Shown piece after piece: positions 1 to 8,780 of a stretch of DNA of 64,000 nt; position 1 is the first letter of the stretch, and each line of letters begins with the position of its first letter. The stretch is from Fluviibacter phosphoraccumulans (GTDB lineage Bacteria > Pseudomonadota > Gammaproteobacteria > Burkholderiales > Rhodocyclaceae). The stretch lies in contig NZ_AP019011.1 of the NCBI RefSeq assembly GCF_016110345.1, positions 1,240,001 through 1,304,000 of the forward strand, written 5' to 3'. The position numbers and the translations under genes are program-made. The notes below the pieces were generated by a model. That model made no database searches. It saw only the letters and a program-made list of their open reading frames with translations, and was not told the DNA's origin.

Positions 1-503
1 ACGCCAAGCACCATCAGGCTTATGTGACCAACCTGAACAATCTGATTCCGGGTACCGAATACGAAGCGCTGAGCCTGGAAGACATCGTCAAGAAGGCACC
101 AGCGGGTGGCGTGTACAACAACGCGGCTCAGGTCTGGAACCACACTTTCTTCTGGAACTGCCTGTCGCCAAACGGCGGCGGCGCACCGTCCGGTGCGCTG
201 GCTGATGCCATCAACGCCAAATGGGGCTCGTTTGACGAGTTCAAAAAGGCGTTCCAAACTTCGGCCGTGGGCAACTTCGGTTCAGGCTGGACCTGGCTGG
301 TTAAAAAGGCGGACGGCAGCGTCGACATCGTTAACATGGGCGCTGCTGGCACCCCGCTGACCACTGGCGACAAAGCCCTGCTCTGCGTTGATGTTTGGGA
401 GCATGCCTACTACATCGATTACCGCAATATGCGTCCAAAGTTTGTTGAAACGTTCCTCGACAAACTGGCCAACTGGAAGTTTGCGGAAGCGAATTTCGCC
501 TGA
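1..503 (+). CDS. sodB: Superoxide dismutase [Fe], 5' end outside window
   Basis: Cytoplasmic Fe-dependent superoxide dismutase converting superoxide to peroxide and oxygen. The reading frame is already open at base 3 (AKHHQAYV...), so the N-terminus lies upstream; the GTG at 24 is internal. Visible family marks are the HHQAYV helix with a metal-ligand His, AAQVWNHTFFWN (the Gln and second ligand His typical of iron enzymes), GSGWTWLV, and VDVWEHAYYIDY carrying the last two ligands (Asp, His). The C-terminus is complete. A strong hairpin terminator follows, shared with the convergent acyltransferase gene. Iron rather than manganese specificity is inferred from the AAQ...NHTFFW sequence. Confidence 0.95.
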   Translation, partial: AKHHQAYVTNLNNLIPGTEYEALSLEDIVKKAPAGGVYNNAAQVWNHTFFWNCLSPNGGGAPSGALADAINAKWGSFDEFKKAFQTSAVGNFGSGWTWLVKKADGSVDIVNMGAAGTPLTTGDKALLCVDVWEHAYYIDYRNMRPKFVETFLDKLANWKFAEANFA

Positions 504-522
504 GCGATTCAGTCAGCCTTGT

Positions 523-556
523 AAAAAACCCGGGTCAGTTCAGACCCGGGTTTTTT
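523..556. terminator. Bidirectional rho-independent terminator
   Basis: Perfect inverted repeat AAAAAACCCGGGTC / GACCCGGGTTTTTT around a 6-base loop, with a T tract on either strand. It lies between the end of sodB and the end of the convergent lipid A acyltransferase gene and can serve both. Confidence 0.93.
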
Positions 557-558
557 AT

Positions 559-1416
559 TTAAGCAACGGGCTGTTTATACCGGTTGTAACCCCAGAGGTA
601 CTGCGTAGGCGCCAGGCGAATCATGGCTTCCATAGCGCTATTCATTTGTGTGGCCGCCTGCACCGGGTCTTCGGACAAGGGTTCATGCATGGGCGCAATG
701 TGCATCTTATAGCCCTTGCCAATGCCTAAACGTTCTACCCCTAAGACAAAAATCTTAGCACCGGTCAGGCTTTGTAGTCGCTGCACCAAGGTCATGGTGT
801 AAGCCGGCCGCCCGAAGAACGGCGCCCAAACACCCTCACCCAATACCGGCACCTGATCGGGCAATATGCCCACGGTTTGCCCTTTGAGCAACGTCCTGAC
901 CAGAGAGCGGACACCACTCTGATTGGCCGGTGCCATTTTAAGTGTCGGACGCGTGCGCATGTTCACAATCCAGTCACGCAACCACGCCATTCGCGGTGGA
1001 CGGAATAACACGGTAGATGGGTGATGCGAGCTATAAACGGGGCCCAATAATTCAAAGCACCCCATGTGTGGCGACAGCAAGATCACGCCTTTGCCCGCTG
1101 CCAACGCCTGTTCAAACAAATGCCAATCGGCTGGCGCCACGTTTCGGTTCAATGCACGGTCGTTACGCCGCACCCACCAGTAAGGCATTTCCAGAAACAT
1201 CTGCCCTACCGACAGCATGGCCGCTCGCTGCATCTGAAGCGTTGCCTGCGGAAACGCACGTAAAAAGTTTTCGTTGGAGCGGCGCTTGAAGGACCCTGCG
1301 ACTAACCAAGCAATCCAGCCAGCCCCTTGTCCCAGGGTTTGCAGTACACACAATGGCAGCAATGCCAGACTTCTAAAAACACAAGATGCCACTAAAGGCA
1401 TTACACGATTCGACAT
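559..1416 (-). CDS. Lysophospholipid/lipid A acyltransferase (LpxL/HtrB family)
   Basis: Inner-membrane acyltransferase of the LpxL/LpxM (HtrB/MsbB) family, which adds secondary acyl chains to lipid A. About 285 residues from the ATG at 1416, chosen because it precedes a hydrophobic N-terminal anchor; a longer in-frame start at 1473 adds a poorly conserved stretch. The catalytic H-x4-E motif is in SPHMGCFELL, followed by the arginine-containing LFRPPR and GILPDQVP blocks usual for this family. It is the last gene of a minus-strand run (rluE, DUF192, ubiC, this gene), though about 100 bases separate it from ubiC. Which acyl chain it transfers cannot be read from sequence. Confidence 0.85.
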   Translation of the reverse strand: MSNRVMPLVASCVFRSLALLPLCVLQTLGQGAGWIAWLVAGSFKRRSNENFLRAFPQATLQMQRAAMLSVGQMFLEMPYWWVRRNDRALNRNVAPADWHLFEQALAAGKGVILLSPHMGCFELLGPVYSSHHPSTVLFRPPRMAWLRDWIVNMRTRPTLKMAPANQSGVRSLVRTLLKGQTVGILPDQVPVLGEGVWAPFFGRPAYTMTLVQRLQSLTGAKIFVLGVERLGIGKGYKMHIAPMHEPLSEDPVQAATQMNSAMEAMIRLAPTQYLWGYNRYKQPVA

Positions 1417-1516
1417 ACACACGCCTATAAACACTACAAAGACGCGCGTTCTTACCGACCTTCCACTCGCCACTCACCATAACGAACCTTAGCACGTTAT
1501 GACCTGCCGCCCACGA

Positions 1517-2089
1517 CTACCCGATACAAAAGACTTCTGTGACCTGAACGGATTGCTCGGGATTTCTCGACTGACTGAAGACCGCACGCCGGGCCCAAAC
1601 TCGGTCGGGAGTACGCCCACCTAGCTGGACTCTGGTTAAGCGATAGAGGGGATGTCGTTTATCTAAAAACGCCCATTCACGCTGACAACGAACAAAACCA
1701 CGGCGCGCAAACAGCAAGCTCCCCAGCGCCTGCTTACCCAGTTTATTGAACATAACGGACAACACACCGCGCGGAAGTGCCGGTAGCACCGAGTGCGCAA
1801 CCACCAGCGGCTTCTCATCGTCGGCCGACAGTACAACGGCTCTGACGACGGCCAGTGGCAAGCGCCCGGAACCTTCGTCGTTATAGGGTTGACCCAGTGC
1901 TTGATGCAATACGCGGACATTGATTTTACCAAAATGGCGTTGCAAGCGTCGCGTCAGCGAACCGGATTCCAGTAGCCAAGGACGTAAATGCACCGGCGGC
2001 TTCAGTGCTTTTCCCAACGGGTGCCAGTGGCTGCCACGGCTCCGCCCTTGCAAACGTCGCGACTGCTTGCGGCTTTCTCGAAGGGCCAT
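1517..2089 (-). CDS. ubiC: Chorismate--pyruvate lyase
   Basis: Converts chorismate to 4-hydroxybenzoate and pyruvate, the first committed step of ubiquinone synthesis. The 190-residue length fits the family. Family landmarks are LPLAVVRAVVLSADD, PLVVAHSVLP, and the LGKQALGSLLF segment, with the catalytic-region Glu near the C-terminus. The N-terminus is rich in Arg and Ser. The ATG at 2089 lies only 3 bases downstream of the stop of the DUF192 gene, so the two are probably cotranscribed. Divergence is moderate, but motif order matches UbiC well. Confidence 0.8.
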   Translation of the reverse strand: MALRESRKQSRRLQGRSRGSHWHPLGKALKPPVHLRPWLLESGSLTRRLQRHFGKINVRVLHQALGQPYNDEGSGRLPLAVVRAVVLSADDEKPLVVAHSVLPALPRGVLSVMFNKLGKQALGSLLFARRGFVRCQREWAFLDKRHPLYRLTRVQLGGRTPDRVWARRAVFSQSRNPEQSVQVTEVFCIG

Positions 2090-2092
2090 AAA

Positions 2093-2545
2093 TCAGTATT
2101 CGCCCTGCGGCGATTTTTCCAGACCGATAATCTGGCTGCCCGGGTTGACACCATGCCGGGTAAACCAGCCCCGATTCACTTCCAGGGCATAGGTCGCATG
2201 GCGTTGCGTGCAATGATTTGTCTCTGACTGCGGAGACATGTCTTCAATATTAATCACCCGGCCCTGCGCATCCAGGAAGGCAACAGACAGCGGGATCTTC
2301 GTATTCTTCATCCACATGCAGAAATACGCCGGTGCCGGATAAACAAACAGCATGCCGCGTGAATCAGGCATCGACGTGCGATTCATCAATCCCAAAGATC
2401 GCTGGGCCTTATTGCTTGCCACTTCGACATCCAACGCCCCTGTACCTGCCGTCAGCGGAATCACGGGCAGATCGGCGGCGCTAGCCGATCCGACGGCAAC
2501 CGCTAAAACCAATACAGCAAGAACAGAACGATAAGTGATGTGCAT
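2093..2545 (-). CDS. DUF192 family exported protein
   Basis: A 150-residue protein with a clear signal peptide (MHITYRSVLAVLVLAVAVG, then ASA) followed by a single DUF192 domain. The domain is recognisable from RSLGLMNRTSMPDSRGMLF, FCMWMKNTKIPLSVAFLD, and the C-terminal LEVNRGWFTRHGV. The function of the family is not established. Its start codon shares one base with the stop of rluE (TGATG), indicating translational coupling. It is probably periplasmic. Confidence 0.88.
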   Translation of the reverse strand: MHITYRSVLAVLVLAVAVGSASAADLPVIPLTAGTGALDVEVASNKAQRSLGLMNRTSMPDSRGMLFVYPAPAYFCMWMKNTKIPLSVAFLDAQGRVINIEDMSPQSETNHCTQRHATYALEVNRGWFTRHGVNPGSQIIGLEKSPQGEY

Positions 2546-3132
2546 CAGGTGATCCGATTCAGTTGTTCTACAGTCACGGGCATGGATTGGCCCAATGCCA
2601 AGGGCTGACCATCATTGAGTGCTAAAAGCTGCACCCCACCGACCGAGACACGCACCAGCCGCAGCACCGGCAAACCCACAGCGGCACACATCCGCTTGAC
2701 CTGGCGATTACGGCCTTCTGTGAGCGTTATCGCCAACCAAGCGGTGGGTATGGATTTCCGGAAACGGATGGGGGGGTTACGTGGCCACAAACAACGCGCC
2801 TCGATGTCTTCAGGCAATACCGCTACCTCACAAGATCGGGTGGGCCCATCATTCAGCACGGGGCCGGCACGTAAATGCTCAAGCGCAGCCGCATCGGGCG
2901 TGCCCTCCACCTGCGCCCAGTAACATTTAGCCAACTTATGACGGGGTTCGGCAATACGTGCCTGAAGCGAACCGTTATCCGTCAGCAAGAGCAAGCCTTC
3001 GCTGTCGGCATCCAACCGACCCGCCACCCGATATTCGGGCAGTTGCAGGTAATCAGACAAGCCTTGCCAGCGGCCCTCGGGCGTGAACTGGGAGACTACC
3101 CCGTAGGGTTTGTTAAAAGCAACGAGTGGCAC
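2545..3132 (-). CDS. rluE: 23S rRNA pseudouridine synthase RluE
   Basis: Member of the RsuA/RluB/E/F family, which isomerises uridine to pseudouridine in 23S rRNA. The catalytic Asp lies in GRLDADSEGLLLLTDNG. LWPRNPPIRFRKSIPTAWL and EGRNRQVKRMCAAVGLP match the RluE subgroup in particular. The protein is about 195 residues, lacks an N-terminal S4 domain, and begins directly with the FNKPYGVV strand, which is normal for RluE. It is the first gene of a minus-strand unit leading into the DUF192 gene and ubiC. Confidence 0.9.
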   Translation of the reverse strand: MPLVAFNKPYGVVSQFTPEGRWQGLSDYLQLPEYRVAGRLDADSEGLLLLTDNGSLQARIAEPRHKLAKCYWAQVEGTPDAAALEHLRAGPVLNDGPTRSCEVAVLPEDIEARCLWPRNPPIRFRKSIPTAWLAITLTEGRNRQVKRMCAAVGLPVLRLVRVSVGGVQLLALNDGQPLALGQSMPVTVEQLNRIT

Positions 3133-3161
3133 AGCAAACTCTCGATATCAGATCATCATGA

Positions 3162-3195
3162 AAAAGCCCCGCTGATGAAACACCGCAGGGCTTTT
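3162..3195 (-). terminator. Rho-independent terminator after glnB
   Basis: Hairpin AAAAGCCCcGC / GCaGGGCTTTT with a T-run on the minus strand, 32 bases past the glnB stop. It separates nadE–glnB from the rluE unit that follows on the same strand. Confidence 0.88.
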
Positions 3196-3226
3196 GGACT
3201 GGGCTGAAACAGGTTCAGCGCGGCAT

Positions 3227-3607
<381 letters not shown>

Positions 3608-5224
3608 TTACCACTCATCGGCATATCGGTTGGTGATCGGATAGCGCCAATCCTTGCCAAAACCACGACGGGTGAGACGAATGCCTACCGGTGACTGGCG
3701 ACGCTTATATTCAGAGATGCGCAACAGCCTGACGACCCGGCGCACGTCTGCTTCACGATACCCCAGGGCAATGATCTCGCGCGGACTCTGATCCTGCTCC
3801 ATGTAAGCCGTGACAATGGCGTCAAGCACCTCGTAAGGCGGCAACGAATCCTGGTCGGTCTGATCAGGGCGCAACTCGGCTGAAGGCGGACGCTCGATAA
3901 TGCGCCAGGGGATGACTTCGCCCGCCCGGTTAACCCAACGCGAGACGTCGTACACCTTGGTTTTAAGCAGATCCTTGAGCACGGCAAAACCGCCCGCCAT
4001 ATCTCCATACAGCGTGCAATAACCCACCGCCATTTCGGATTTATTGCCCGTGGTGAGCACCAACCAGCCGCTCTTATTGGAGAGCGCCATGAGCAGATTG
4101 CCGCGAATCCGCGCCTGCAGATTTTCTTCCGTGGTGTCTGGCGCCATTCCGACAAAATAAGGCGCCAGCAAGTTTTCATAAGTCTGCATGGCGGGCTGGA
4201 TATCCACCAGTTCACCTTTAACCCCCAGGTTTGCGCACAGCGCCCAGGAATCATCAATACTCATCTGCGCCGTGTAAGGTGATGGCATGATGATTGGCCG
4301 CACACGGTCGGCACCTAAGGCATCGACCGCCACACACAATGTGAGTGCTGAATCAATGCCACCGGATAGCCCAAGATAAGCGCCGGCGAAACCGTTCTTG
4401 GCAAAGTAGTCACGTACACCCAGCACCATGGCGTTGTAGATCTGGGCATTTAATTCGGTCAGCGGTGTTAATGCAGCCTGCGTATGCCAATCCCCCGCGT
4501 CGCTTAAATCAGCAGTGGCCATGTCTTCCGCAAACTGCGGCAATTGCAGGACAGTTTGACCATCGGCAGCGACCAGGCAAGAAGCACCATCAAAAACGAG
4601 CTCGTCCTGACCGCCGACAAGATTGCAGTAAACAATCGACAATCCGGTTTCGGCAACGCGCTGCGCCAGCACGCTCTGACGATCAACGGTTTTATCCAGA
4701 TGGTAGGGTGAGGCGTTGAGCACGAGCAGCACCTCCGCCCCCGCCGCCTTAGCCGCTTGGGCCGGCGCGGCAAACCAGATGTCTTCACAGATCGCCAGGC
4801 CAAAACGGGTGCCCGCATGATCAAAAACAACCGACTCACCACCGGCTGTGAAGTAACGTAATTCATCAAACACTTCGTACTGCGGCAGATGCTGTTTGCG
4901 ATAGGTGCACAGGCGTTTGCCCTGATACAAGACGCTGGCGGCATTATAGTAATGAGCGCCTGCCTGCTCCGGATGCCCCACGACGATAGCGATATCCAGA
5001 TCCACTGTATCTTGGGTCAGCGCAACCAGGGCCAGATCCACCGATCGGTAAAAATCCGGGCGCAGTAATAGATCTTCTGGCGGATAACCACACAGACTAA
5101 GTTCCGGGGTCAGCAAAAGATCCGCGCCTTGAGCACAGGCACGCTTTGCCGCTTCGGCAATACGATGGGCATTACCCGCCAGATCACCGAGCACCACATT
5201 CATCTGAGCAACTGCAACCCGCAC
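3608..5224 (-). CDS. nadE: Glutamine-dependent NAD+ synthetase
   Basis: Makes NAD+ from deamido-NAD+ with ammonia released from glutamine. The 538 residues hold two domains. An N-terminal nitrilase-like glutaminase (about residues 1–250) has the Glu/Lys/Cys triad in LLLTPELSLCGYPPEDL, YRKQHLPQYEVFDE and FGLAICEDIWF. A C-terminal synthetase has the PP-loop GLSGGIDSALT and LTTGNKSEMAVGYCTLYGDM. The start MRVAVAQMN fits the first beta strand. It is probably cotranscribed with glnB, 42 bases downstream. Confidence 0.96.
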   Translation of the reverse strand: MRVAVAQMNVVLGDLAGNAHRIAEAAKRACAQGADLLLTPELSLCGYPPEDLLLRPDFYRSVDLALVALTQDTVDLDIAIVVGHPEQAGAHYYNAASVLYQGKRLCTYRKQHLPQYEVFDELRYFTAGGESVVFDHAGTRFGLAICEDIWFAAPAQAAKAAGAEVLLVLNASPYHLDKTVDRQSVLAQRVAETGLSIVYCNLVGGQDELVFDGASCLVAADGQTVLQLPQFAEDMATADLSDAGDWHTQAALTPLTELNAQIYNAMVLGVRDYFAKNGFAGAYLGLSGGIDSALTLCVAVDALGADRVRPIIMPSPYTAQMSIDDSWALCANLGVKGELVDIQPAMQTYENLLAPYFVGMAPDTTEENLQARIRGNLLMALSNKSGWLVLTTGNKSEMAVGYCTLYGDMAGGFAVLKDLLKTKVYDVSRWVNRAGEVIPWRIIERPPSAELRPDQTDQDSLPPYEVLDAIVTAYMEQDQSPREIIALGYREADVRRVVRLLRISEYKRRQSPVGIRLTRRGFGKDWRYPITNRYADEW

Positions 5225-5254
5225 ACTGGACTCCTGCGTCTATTCAAAACCCAT

Positions 5255-5285
5255 CAAAAAAATAGCCCTGACCGAAGCCAGGGCC
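5255..5285 (-). terminator. Rho-independent terminator after ppa
   Basis: On the minus strand a GCCCTGGC stem closes on a TTCG loop (one G·U pair) and is followed by TATTTTTTT. It lies just past the ppa stop and ahead of nadE. Confidence 0.85.
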
Positions 5286-5308
5286 ATTGTATGCCTGTAG
5301 GCTAAGGC

Positions 5309-5842
5309 TTAGTTGCCAGCCTTGGCGCGCTCAACACCCGAAGTGATTTCGGCTTTGGCAGCGGCCGCATCTTTCCAGCCCTTGACCTTGACCCATTTGC
5401 CCGGCTCGAGATCCTTGTAGTGCTCGAAGAAGTGGGTAATCTGCTTGATCAGAATTTCCGGCAGATCTTCGATGGTATGAACCTTGTCATAATTCGACGT
5501 CAGTTTTTGGACAGGCACAGCCATCAGCTTGGCGTCTTCACCGGCCTCGTCTTCCATGGCCAGCATACCAACGGTACGGCAGCGAACAATGACGCCCGGC
5601 GGCAGCGGGTACGGGGACACCACCAGCACATCAACCGGGTCGCCATCTTCCGACAGGGTCGAAGGAATGAAGCCATAGTTACATGGATAGTGCATCGGCG
5701 TGGCGATGAAACGATCCACGAATACTGCGCCCGAGTCTTTGTCCAGTTCGTACTTGATGCCTGGTGCATTAGCCGAGATCTCGATGACGACGTTGAAATC
5801 GTTCGGGACATCCTTGCCGATGGAAATGTTATCGATGTTCAT
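5309..5842 (-). CDS. ppa: Inorganic pyrophosphatase
   Basis: Cytoplasmic Mg-dependent family I pyrophosphatase; hydrolyses pyrophosphate and so pulls biosynthetic reactions forward. Its 177 residues match the bacterial family. The metal-binding signature DGDPVDVLV is intact, as are [11 protein letters not shown] and [20 protein letters not shown]. It stands alone between its own terminator and a TATAAT promoter element about 60 bases upstream in the short gap after copA. Confidence 0.97.
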   Translation of the reverse strand: MNIDNISIGKDVPNDFNVVIEISANAPGIKYELDKDSGAVFVDRFIATPMHYPCNYGFIPSTLSEDGDPVDVLVVSPYPLPPGVIVRCRTVGMLAMEDEAGEDAKLMAVPVQKLTSNYDKVHTIEDLPEILIKQITHFFEHYKDLEPGKWVKVKGWKDAAAAKAEITSGVERAKAGN

Positions 5843-5904
5843 GTCTTCTCCCCTTTATGGTGTGGTTTTGTATGTACGCGTATTCAATTGCGACTCACTT
5901 GAAA

Positions 5905-5910
5905 ATTATA
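5905..5910 (-). promoter_or_regulatory. Candidate -10 element for ppa
   Basis: The minus strand reads TATAAT here, a perfect -10 hexamer, about 60 bases before the ppa ATG. No good -35 is visible at the usual spacing, where the upstream sequence is the end of copA. Confidence 0.4.
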
Positions 5911-5927
5911 GCCTCTGAACGACGTTT

Positions 5928-8096
5928 TTATCGCTTGCGGCGCAATAACAATGAATTTGCCACCACAGAAATCGAAGAACAGGCCATCGCCGCACCGGCA
6001 ATGACCGGGCTGAGTAGGCCAGCCGCCGCCAGTGGAATGGCCAACACATTGTAGATAAAGGCAAAAAATAGATTCTGCCGGATTTTAGCCAATGTGCGGC
6101 GAGAAAGCTGGATCGCATCCACAACACCGGTGAGCCGGTTGTTCATCAGGATAATGCCGGCGCTTTCCATGGCAATATCCATACCACCGCCCATAGCAAC
6201 GCCAACGGAAGCCGACGCCAGGGCAGGCGCATCGTTGATGCCATCTCCGACCATCATCACCCCGCCCGGCTCTGCCGCTAGCAGTTGTTTAACTTCAGCG
6301 GCTTTGCCTGCGGGCAGCACTTCCGCACGGATGGCGTCAACACCGAGTCTGTCGCCCATCACTCGGGCAGATTCAGCCTGGTCCCCCGTGAGCATCACGG
6401 CTTTAAGGCCCAGCCGATGTAACAGGCCGATGGTTTCTATGGCATCCGACCGTGGTGTATCCGCAAAAGCCAGCAGCGCCAGCGGCTGCTCGGCATGCAG
6501 GACGACCGAGATGGTTTTAGCGCTCTGCGCTAACTGATCTGCCTGTTGCTGCCAAAAGCCGTTATCGGTATTCGCCAAGGCAGCGGACCAACGCACGACA
6601 CCATAAGACACTCCGTCAATGCGCGCGAAAACGCCCTGCCCGGATTCATTACGGAAATCCGTCACTTCAAACTTATGGCCGTCGGCCTCAGCCGTAGCCG
6701 CACTACGAATGGCGTGAGCCACCGGATGCGCAGAGCCTTGCTCCAGCGCCGCCGCAATGGACAAAATTTCTTGCCGACGCATTGGGCTATGCGGTGCCAG
6801 AATGGCATCAGTTAGGCGTAAGTTGCCCTCGGTTAAGGTGCCCGTTTTATCAAAAATCACCGTGCCAACTGAGGCAGCCCGTTGCAGGGCATCGGCATCA
6901 CGAACTAGGATGCCCTGCCGAGCGCCTTCACCGATGCCGACCATGATGGCGGTCGGCGTTGCCAAGCCCAGCGCACACGGGCAGGAGATAACGAGAACCG
7001 CTACCGCCCTCACGATGCCTGCGTTCCAGTCACCCAGCCAAACGCCTGTCACAAAGAGCGTCAGCAACGCCAACACAACAACGAGCGGCACAAACCAGGC
7101 AGACACTTTATCGACCAGCGCCTGAACCGGCGCACGCGAGCCTTGAGCTTGTGCGACCAGACGGGCAATACCCGCCAATACAGTGCTGCGCCCCACGCCG
7201 GTGACCCGACAGACCAGCACACCGTCGCCATTAAGGGTTCCGGCATAAACCTTGTCATCAAGTCGTTTTTCGACAGGCACCGGCTCACCGGTGAGCATGG
7301 CTTCGGACACGGCCGAGTCACCCGCAGTCACCACGCCATCGACCGGAATGGCTTCTCCGCTCAGCACGCGTACATGATCGCCCGGCCGGATATGAGCCAA
7401 GGGAACGGATTCAAATTGCCCCTCGGCCTTTTCAAGCCAGGCGGTTTTAGGCGTCAGATGCAGCAAGCGTTCTATGGCTGACGCACTGGCTTTACGTGCC
7501 CGCGATTCCAGATGTTTACCGGTCATGATGAGCGCAATGACCACGACCGAGGCTTCAAAGTAGACATCAGCATGCGCGCCGCTGAGCATGATGACGACCG
7601 AGTAAATATAGGCAGCGAGCGTGCCGAGGCTTACCAGCACATCCATATTGGAAGTGCCGAGCCGGAGGGCATACCAGGCACCTCGGTAAAATGGCCACGC
7701 AACCCAGAGTTGCACCGGCGTTGCCAGCAGAAATTGCCAGAACACGGGTAGGTGCATATCGTGGCCCGACAGCCATGCCCAGGGCATGGCAATTGCCAGG
7801 GGCAACGCACAAATAATTGCTGTACAGAAGCGCGCCAGCTCAAGGGTATCCCTCGGCGCGGCAATGGTCTCGGTGAGGTCAATGACTTCCGTCGCCCCGT
7901 AACCGGCGGCTTCGACGACGCGAATAAGGTCAGCGCTCTGCACCGATGCCGGGCCACGCACGATGGCCTCTTCCGTTGCAAAATTAACCTCGGCCTCTAC
8001 GTCGGCTAATTGCTCAATCGCTTTCTTGACGGTGTTGGCACAATTGGCACAGCGTAGTCCACTCAGTTTTAATACATGTTCTACGGCAGCGGTCAT
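5928..8096 (-). CDS. copA: Heavy-metal (copper) P1B-type ATPase
   Basis: Inner-membrane Cu(I)-exporting ATPase. From the ATG at 8096 it has 722 residues; this start overlaps the upstream gene by four bases (ATGA), whereas the longer frame to 8162 would run deep into it. There is one N-terminal HMA domain with CANC, the membrane metal site CPCALG, phosphorylation site DKTGTLT, the SAHPVAHAI loop, the hinge GDGINDAPAL, and a C-terminal ACSSISVVANSLLL helix. Gene order hemN–TauE/UreH-like–copA suggests a role in copper balance linked to cbb3 oxidase. Confidence is high for copper and silver class, lower for direction and physiological role. Confidence 0.93.
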   Translation of the reverse strand: MTAAVEHVLKLSGLRCANCANTVKKAIEQLADVEAEVNFATEEAIVRGPASVQSADLIRVVEAAGYGATEVIDLTETIAAPRDTLELARFCTAIICALPLAIAMPWAWLSGHDMHLPVFWQFLLATPVQLWVAWPFYRGAWYALRLGTSNMDVLVSLGTLAAYIYSVVIMLSGAHADVYFEASVVVIALIMTGKHLESRARKASASAIERLLHLTPKTAWLEKAEGQFESVPLAHIRPGDHVRVLSGEAIPVDGVVTAGDSAVSEAMLTGEPVPVEKRLDDKVYAGTLNGDGVLVCRVTGVGRSTVLAGIARLVAQAQGSRAPVQALVDKVSAWFVPLVVVLALLTLFVTGVWLGDWNAGIVRAVAVLVISCPCALGLATPTAIMVGIGEGARQGILVRDADALQRAASVGTVIFDKTGTLTEGNLRLTDAILAPHSPMRRQEILSIAAALEQGSAHPVAHAIRSAATAEADGHKFEVTDFRNESGQGVFARIDGVSYGVVRWSAALANTDNGFWQQQADQLAQSAKTISVVLHAEQPLALLAFADTPRSDAIETIGLLHRLGLKAVMLTGDQAESARVMGDRLGVDAIRAEVLPAGKAAEVKQLLAAEPGGVMMVGDGINDAPALASASVGVAMGGGMDIAMESAGIILMNNRLTGVVDAIQLSRRTLAKIRQNLFFAFIYNVLAIPLAAAGLLSPVIAGAAMACSSISVVANSLLLRRKR

Positions 8097-8770
8097 AGCA
8101 GTTCCAATAATTGCGCCAGGCCGTAAAGGCCCCAGGCAGCGACCAGGGCGCCAGCCAGCCAACGCAGCGCAGATTGCCGTAACCGATTAAGCAATCCGGC
8201 ACCCATCCAGCCAGCCAGCAACAAGTTGGGCAAAGTGCCTAAGGCAAAACCGGCCATCCAGAGTGCCCCTGTCAGCGGATTTGAAGTGGCAATGGCTGTT
8301 GCCAGCGCACTGTACACCAGGCCGCAGGGGAGAAAGCCCCACGCCAATCCGACGACCAGCGCACGTAAAGGTGTCGTGACCGGGAAAAAACGGCGGGCTA
8401 AGGGTTCTATGTGATGCCAGACCAGTTGCCCACCCTGCTCCAGCGGACGAACCAGCGCAGGCCACCCCATGAGATACAGCCCCATGCCGATCAGCAACAG
8501 ATTGGCTAACGCAAAAAGTACTTTTGGGCCAAGCCCGAGCACGGAAACGCCTGCATAACCCAGCAACCCGGCCAATGCGCCCAGCAGTGTGTATGTCAGG
8601 CAGCGACCTGCGTTATAGGCCAGCAGCAATGCCGGACGCCGGGTTTCCGGTACCGACAGCGATAGCGCACTAACAATGCCGCCACACATACCCAAACAAT
8701 GTACGCCCCCCAGCCAGCCGATCAGGATCGCAGCAGCAAAAGGCAGTGAGGTCGTATCCGCTGTCAACAT
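8093..8770 (-). CDS. TauE/SafE–UreH-like membrane protein of the cbb3 locus
   Basis: A 225-residue polytopic protein with about six membrane segments. It carries two repeats ending in the cysteine motifs GGVHCLGMCGG and WGFLPCGLVY, as in the UreH_2/TauE-SafE and DsbD-like transmembrane families. Relatives are commonly found beside cbb3 oxidase assembly genes and are suspected of moving copper or reductant; that role is an inference. It lies 10 bases after hemN and overlaps copA by four bases, so hemN, this gene and copA form one operon. Confidence 0.82.
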   Translation of the reverse strand: MLTADTTSLPFAAAILIGWLGGVHCLGMCGGIVSALSLSVPETRRPALLLAYNAGRCLTYTLLGALAGLLGYAGVSVLGLGPKVLFALANLLLIGMGLYLMGWPALVRPLEQGGQLVWHHIEPLARRFFPVTTPLRALVVGLAWGFLPCGLVYSALATAIATSNPLTGALWMAGFALGTLPNLLLAGWMGAGLLNRLRQSALRWLAGALVAAWGLYGLAQLLELL

Positions 8771-8780
8771 CCGTTAACCA